9,059 nt of DNA from contig DAOUMU010000017.1 in assembly GCA_034409055.1 (NCBI GenBank), forward strand, positions 1 to 9,059. The letters are read 5' to 3'. Both the position numbers and the translations under genes were made by a program. Each line of letters starts with the position of its first letter. The first letter of the stretch is position 1. The notes beneath the pieces were generated by a model, which was not told where the DNA came from, ran no database searches, and saw only the letters and a list, made by a program, of their open reading frames with translations. The stretch comes from DAOUMU01 sp034409055 (GTDB taxonomy: Bacteria; Chloroflexota; Anaerolineae; 4572-78; J111). Below, one piece after another: positions 6,571 to 9,059 of this stretch.

Positions 6571-7092
6571 ATGATTTTGATGATGTTAAGTAATGCCTTG
6601 CTGATTTTCTGTTTGCGCCTGGTCGATGTTTCCCTGGGCACGGTGCGCCTGATTATGATCGGACGGGGGCGGCGCAAGATAGCGCCCCTGCTCGGCTTCG
6701 TGGAAGTCACCATTTGGGTGGTCGCCATCAGCCAGGTCATAACGAACCTAGACAACATATTTAATATTCTTGGCTATAGTGGCGGTTTTGCGGCTGGGAC
6801 ACTCGTGGGAATGTGGATTGAGGACAAGCTGGCCTTAGGTCATGTAGGAATTACCATTGTCTCAACGACACAAGGGCAGAAGATTGTCCGGAAGTTGCGC
6901 CAGGCAGACTACGGTGTGACGGAACTCATCGGAAGCGGGCGGTCTGGGGTCGTCAATTTGATCACCACGATTGTGCCCCGTAAAGACGTCGAAGAGGTCT
7001 TTCGGTTGGTCAGCCGGATTGATCCAAAAAGTTTTATTGCTGTCGATGACATGATGGATGTGAAACGCGGCTATATGCACGCCGCCAAGTAG
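6571..7092 (+). CDS. UPF0316 family membrane protein (DUF5698-DUF2179)
   Basis: A 173-aa integral membrane protein. Three hydrophobic segments lie at about 2-29, 37-58 and 63-83, separated by a basic loop GRGRRK (31-36), followed by a soluble C-terminal domain at about 92-168 of the DUF2179 type (GYGVTELIGSGRSG, then ITTIVPRKDVEEVFRLVSRI and the FIAVDD end). This order and length match the UPF0316 family (Bacillus YebE-like), whose function is not established. The C-terminal domain is also found in YitT-type proteins and is thought to bind a ligand. A strong AAGGAG (6558-6563), 7 bases before the ATG, supports the start. It lies 34 bases after the SDR gene with no terminator between, so the two are probably co-transcribed. 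Confidence 0.88.
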   Translation: MILMMLSNALLIFCLRLVDVSLGTVRLIMIGRGRRKIAPLLGFVEVTIWVVAISQVITNLDNIFNILGYSGGFAAGTLVGMWIEDKLALGHVGITIVSTTQGQKIVRKLRQADYGVTELIGSGRSGVVNLITTIVPRKDVEEVFRLVSRIDPKSFIAVDDMMDVKRGYMHAAK

Positions 7093-7156
7093 CCAGAAAA
7101 AAGATTGATAGAGTTTGATTAAACACACCAATAAAGTATGAGGAGACTACAAAATC

Positions 7157-8266
7157 ATGAAAATATTGCTTTTAGGTGGCTACGGGGCGGTTGGCTACGA
7201 AACTGCCAAATTAGTATTGAACAGAACAGACGCTGAGATTGTGATTGCGGGACGTAGCTTAGAAAAAGCCCAGGCTGCCGCCGCCAAATTATCAACAGAA
7301 ACGAGTAACAGCCGTGTTTCAGGCAAATCGATTGACGCCTTTAATTACAATGAAGTGGTATCCGCATTTAAACTGGTCGATTGGGTCGTCATCTGTATCC
7401 CCCTCACCGGACTTGGTAGCAAATTAGCCCAGGCAGCTTACGAGGCCGGCATCCATTACATTGATATTAATGCCAACCAGGAAAAACAAGCCTATTTGGA
7501 AAGTATGGCAGCCAAGATCAAACAGAAGGAGCTTTGCTTTGTGTCTGAAGCTGGTTGTGCGCCGGGCGTGCCTTCGCTGCTGGTTTTGTATGCCTATGAG
7601 CAACAGGGAAAACTCAATACGGTTGACATCGGCTCGATTTACCGCGAATCAAAGATCAGCTATGGCTCTGCTTATGATCTGCTGGTCGAATTAGCGGTTA
7701 AACCCAGAGTACTTAAGAATGGAGCATGGTGTAAGGCAACACTGTCTGATGGCAAGGAAATTGATTTTGGGGCTGTTTACGGCAAGCATCATTGCTACCC
7801 ATTTGAATTCTGGGAATTGGTGAAACTGCCTGTCAAAGAACTGGGAATTAACAACCTGGGGCTTTATGGCGCCGGAGTTAACCCGGTCGTCGATTTGCTG
7901 TTTCTGGTGTGGATGGTAACCGGCCTGTATAAGTTTGATAGTGGCCTGCGGTTGGGCGCTAAAATTGCGATGTGGGCAGAAAAATTTACCAGGCCGCCAT
8001 TTGTCACCCTCATCCAGGTGGATGCAACGGCTCAAAACGGCAGCCGCATGTGCCTGAGAGTAAGCCATAGAGACGCTTACATCGCCACGGCTATTCCTCT
8101 GGCCGCCTGCATCACCCAGATGTTGGAACTGGATTTGTTCTCCCAAAGTGGTCTGCACCTGATGGGACATTTTCTGAAGGCGGATAGATTTCTGGAAGAT
8201 GCAGAGCGTATGGGGATGGAGGTCACGATAGAACAGGAGCAGGCAGCCCCTGAATTAGCTGTCTAG
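7157..8266 (+). CDS. Saccharopine-dehydrogenase-like NAD(P)-binding protein
   Basis: A 369-aa oxidoreductase with an N-terminal Rossmann fold: GGYGAVG at 7-13, AGRS at 31-34 after the second strand (the arginine suggests NADP(H)), then DWVVICIPLTG (75-85) and GIHYIDINANQE (98-109). SEAGCAPGVPSLLV (130-143) is the conserved segment after the nucleotide fold in the saccharopine dehydrogenase superfamily. A hydrophobic stretch at about 240-257 may let it touch the membrane, as in lipid-modifying members. True lysine-pathway saccharopine dehydrogenase is unlikely, because no lysine genes are nearby. A reductase or trans-acting enoyl-reductase-type role on a lipid or polyketide-like substrate is one alternative from the same superfamily. 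GAGGAG (7140-7145) lies 11 bases from the ATG, a slightly long spacing. It is the last gene of the run and shares the redox theme of the SDR. Confidence 0.88.
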   Translation: MKILLLGGYGAVGYETAKLVLNRTDAEIVIAGRSLEKAQAAAAKLSTETSNSRVSGKSIDAFNYNEVVSAFKLVDWVVICIPLTGLGSKLAQAAYEAGIHYIDINANQEKQAYLESMAAKIKQKELCFVSEAGCAPGVPSLLVLYAYEQQGKLNTVDIGSIYRESKISYGSAYDLLVELAVKPRVLKNGAWCKATLSDGKEIDFGAVYGKHHCYPFEFWELVKLPVKELGINNLGLYGAGVNPVVDLLFLVWMVTGLYKFDSGLRLGAKIAMWAEKFTRPPFVTLIQVDATAQNGSRMCLRVSHRDAYIATAIPLAACITQMLELDLFSQSGLHLMGHFLKADRFLEDAERMGMEVTIEQEQAAPELAV

Positions 8267-8342
8267 CGATACAGCCCGTTTACCGCTGGTGGCTGTGATA
8301 TCGGCCGCCGGCAAACTTATTGAAGCTTGAAGGAAGACAACC

Positions 8343-8387
8343 ATGACGGGCAAAGTAAGCAAAGCGTTTCGTTACTATTCAGCCTAA
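8343..8387 (+). CDS. Possible 14-aa leader peptide
   Basis: The frame ATG-ACG-GGC to TAA encodes MTGKVSKAFRYYSA. An AAGGAAG (8330-8336) lies 6 bases upstream, a good ribosome binding site. It could be a leader peptide, the truncated start of a gene displaced by the repeat next to it, or chance. The frame stops before the repeat begins, which argues against simple interruption by it. Weakly supported. Confidence 0.2.
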   Translation: MTGKVSKAFRYYSA

Positions 8388-8400
8388 TATTGTCACTTGA

Positions 8401-8496
8401 GACCAGACAGGTTTTCAATGGCGACCCTTGACAAAAGTATCCTTCCGAATGGAAAGTGTCGTCATTCCACCGAAGATTCCGGAAACCTGTCAGGTC
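8401..8496. repeat. MITE-like inverted repeat, 96 bp
   Basis: GACCAGACAGGTTTTC (8401-8416) and GGAAACCTGTCAGGTC (8481-8496) are inverted copies matching at 14 of 16 positions, with 64 bases between them. TTGAG/CTCAA also flanks both outer ends (8397-8401 and 8501-8505) with different spacing. The core GACCTGACAGGTTT resembles a palindrome that I recall as common between genes in several phyla. It is too short to encode a transposase, so it would have to be mobilised in trans. Confidence 0.6.
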
Positions 8497-8543
8497 TTGC
8501 CTCAATAATTACAAAAAGTCTAAAAATAGAGGGTAAATAAATA

Positions 8544-9059
8544 ATGTTCAATAGCAGCGGCTGGTGGTCCTATATCAAATATGATGAAGAGCGCGACCAG
8601 CCCCAAATCACCTGGGCTTTATTGCGACGGGTCTGGGAGTATGCCAGGCCCTATCAACTCAAGACAATCGGTTTACTGATCACCATTTTGGCCATTACCG
8701 GTCTAAGCCTGGTCCCGCCCTTACTCATGCGGGACCTCATCGATAATGCCATCCCTAACCGGAACGTGGCCCGCTTGAACTGGCTGGCCCTGGCCATGGT
8801 TGCTATTCCCCTGGCCAACGCTCTGATCGGTCTGGTCCAGCGTTATCTCAGCGCCACTATCGGCGAGCATCTAATTGCTGATTTGCGAAATGCGCTGTTC
8901 AGCCATCCACATAGTCAGGGGCTTAGATTTTTTACACATTCAAAGACAGGCGAATTAATGAGTAGGCTCAACAATGACGTCGTGGGAGCCCAAAGTGCAT
9001 TAACGGGAACGTTTATCACGGTCATCACCAATATTGTGACCGTGGTCTCAACCCTGGCC
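8544..9059 (+). CDS. ABC exporter, membrane-ATPase half transporter (5' part)
   Basis: The first 172 codons of an ABC transporter of the type with fused membrane and ATPase domains; the window ends before the ATPase. AGAGGG (8528-8533) lies 10 bases before the ATG. After a polar N-terminus (ITWALLRRVWEYARPYQ) come hydrophobic spans at about 41-60 and 80-100. LVPPLLMRDLIDNAIPNRN (56-74) is the typical first external loop of MsbA/LmrA-like exporters. The intracellular coupling region follows with LIADLRNALF, LRFFTHSKTGELMSRLNNDV and the start of the third span at about 152. The FFTHSKTGEL..RL.ND motif is diagnostic of the ABC transmembrane type 1 domain. The usual HLQRMSL before RFF is replaced by HPHSQGL, a mild divergence. 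Such proteins export lipids, drugs or peptides; the substrate is unknown. Confidence 0.92.
   Translation, partial: MFNSSGWWSYIKYDEERDQPQITWALLRRVWEYARPYQLKTIGLLITILAITGLSLVPPLLMRDLIDNAIPNRNVARLNWLALAMVAIPLANALIGLVQRYLSATIGEHLIADLRNALFSHPHSQGLRFFTHSKTGELMSRLNNDVVGAQSALTGTFITVITNIVTVVSTLA

Larger units (their letters stand above)
8267..8543. other. Intergenic region before the ABC exporter gene
   Basis: There is no sizeable gene here. It holds a weak 6-bp dyad ACAGCC (8271-8276) / GGCTGT (8291-8296) without a T-run, a possible 14-codon leader frame (8343-8387), a MITE-like inverted repeat (8401-8496), and AT-rich sequence directly before the ABC gene. A TTGACA at 8428-8433 inside the repeat has no good -10 partner 16-18 bases downstream. 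Transcription from the preceding operon may or may not continue through. Confidence 0.5.

Noticed and set aside
6222..6758. Minus-strand 178-codon frame across the SDR end and the UPF0316 start
   Set aside because: It lies opposite two well-supported genes and shows no family motif; a GIFITNHD-like end does not amount to evidence.
7691..8170. Minus-strand 159-codon frame within the saccharopine-dehydrogenase-like gene
   Set aside because: Antisense shadow without start signal; the plus strand has the Rossmann motifs.
8271..8296. Terminator after the saccharopine-dehydrogenase-like gene
   Set aside because: Only a 6-bp stem with a 14-base loop and no T-run.
8428..8456. TTGACA as a -35 box for the ABC gene
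   Set aside because: No acceptable -10 hexamer 16-18 bases downstream (GGAAAG or TGGAAA).
8317..8505. Minus-strand 62-codon frame in the gap before the ABC gene
   Set aside because: It largely reads through the inverted repeat, has no ribosome binding site and a composition unlike a protein.
1..9059. CRISPR array, tRNA/rRNA, toxin-antitoxin or phage-defence module
   Set aside because: No regularly spaced direct repeats, no RNA-gene-like folds with conserved arms and no recognisable defence or toxin genes were seen on either strand.

Overview
The window looks like part of the chromosome of a member of the Chloroflexota (Anaerolineae/Caldilineae-like). This is inferred from gene content and not from a marker gene. 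The main clues are a giant MalT-type LuxR regulator carrying a Ser/Thr kinase, an SDR next to tiny unnamed proteins, and several short palindromic intergenic repeats. Base composition is mixed, with GC-rich stretches beside clearly AT-rich ones.

Left end (1-1340): a damaged region. It holds a minus-strand IS66-like transposase remnant, cut at its N-terminal side by a long hairpin repeat (1034-1108). A gene-poor stretch follows, with a second hairpin (1163-1191), a REP-like palindrome (1235-1273) and a short in-frame fragment of a lost MalT-type regulator (1282-1350). That fragment runs into the start of the next gene.

Centre (1343-5002): one very large plus-strand gene of 1219 codons. It fuses a soluble, apparently active Ser/Thr protein kinase, a MalT-type STAND ATPase, a long helical-repeat sensor region and a C-terminal LuxR helix-turn-helix. 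A clean intrinsic terminator closes it (5038-5061).

Right of centre (5182-8266): five co-directional genes with short gaps, probably one operon. They are an unnamed 86-aa protein, a 58-aa protein with a C-terminal membrane helix, a short-chain dehydrogenase/reductase, a three-helix UPF0316 (DUF5698/DUF2179) membrane protein and a saccharopine-dehydrogenase-like NAD(P)-binding protein. The large regulator directly upstream is a reasonable candidate to control them, but nothing in the sequence proves it.

Right end (8267-9059): a 277-bp intergenic gap contains a MITE-like inverted repeat. The 5' part of an ABC exporter gene (membrane domain plus ATPase type) follows and runs off the window.

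The most unusual items are the four-module kinase/STAND/LuxR fusion with its internal composition shift, the MalT fragment at its 5' edge, the two small orphan proteins in the redox operon, and three different palindromic repeats within 9 kb. I see no CRISPR array, tRNA, rRNA or phage module.
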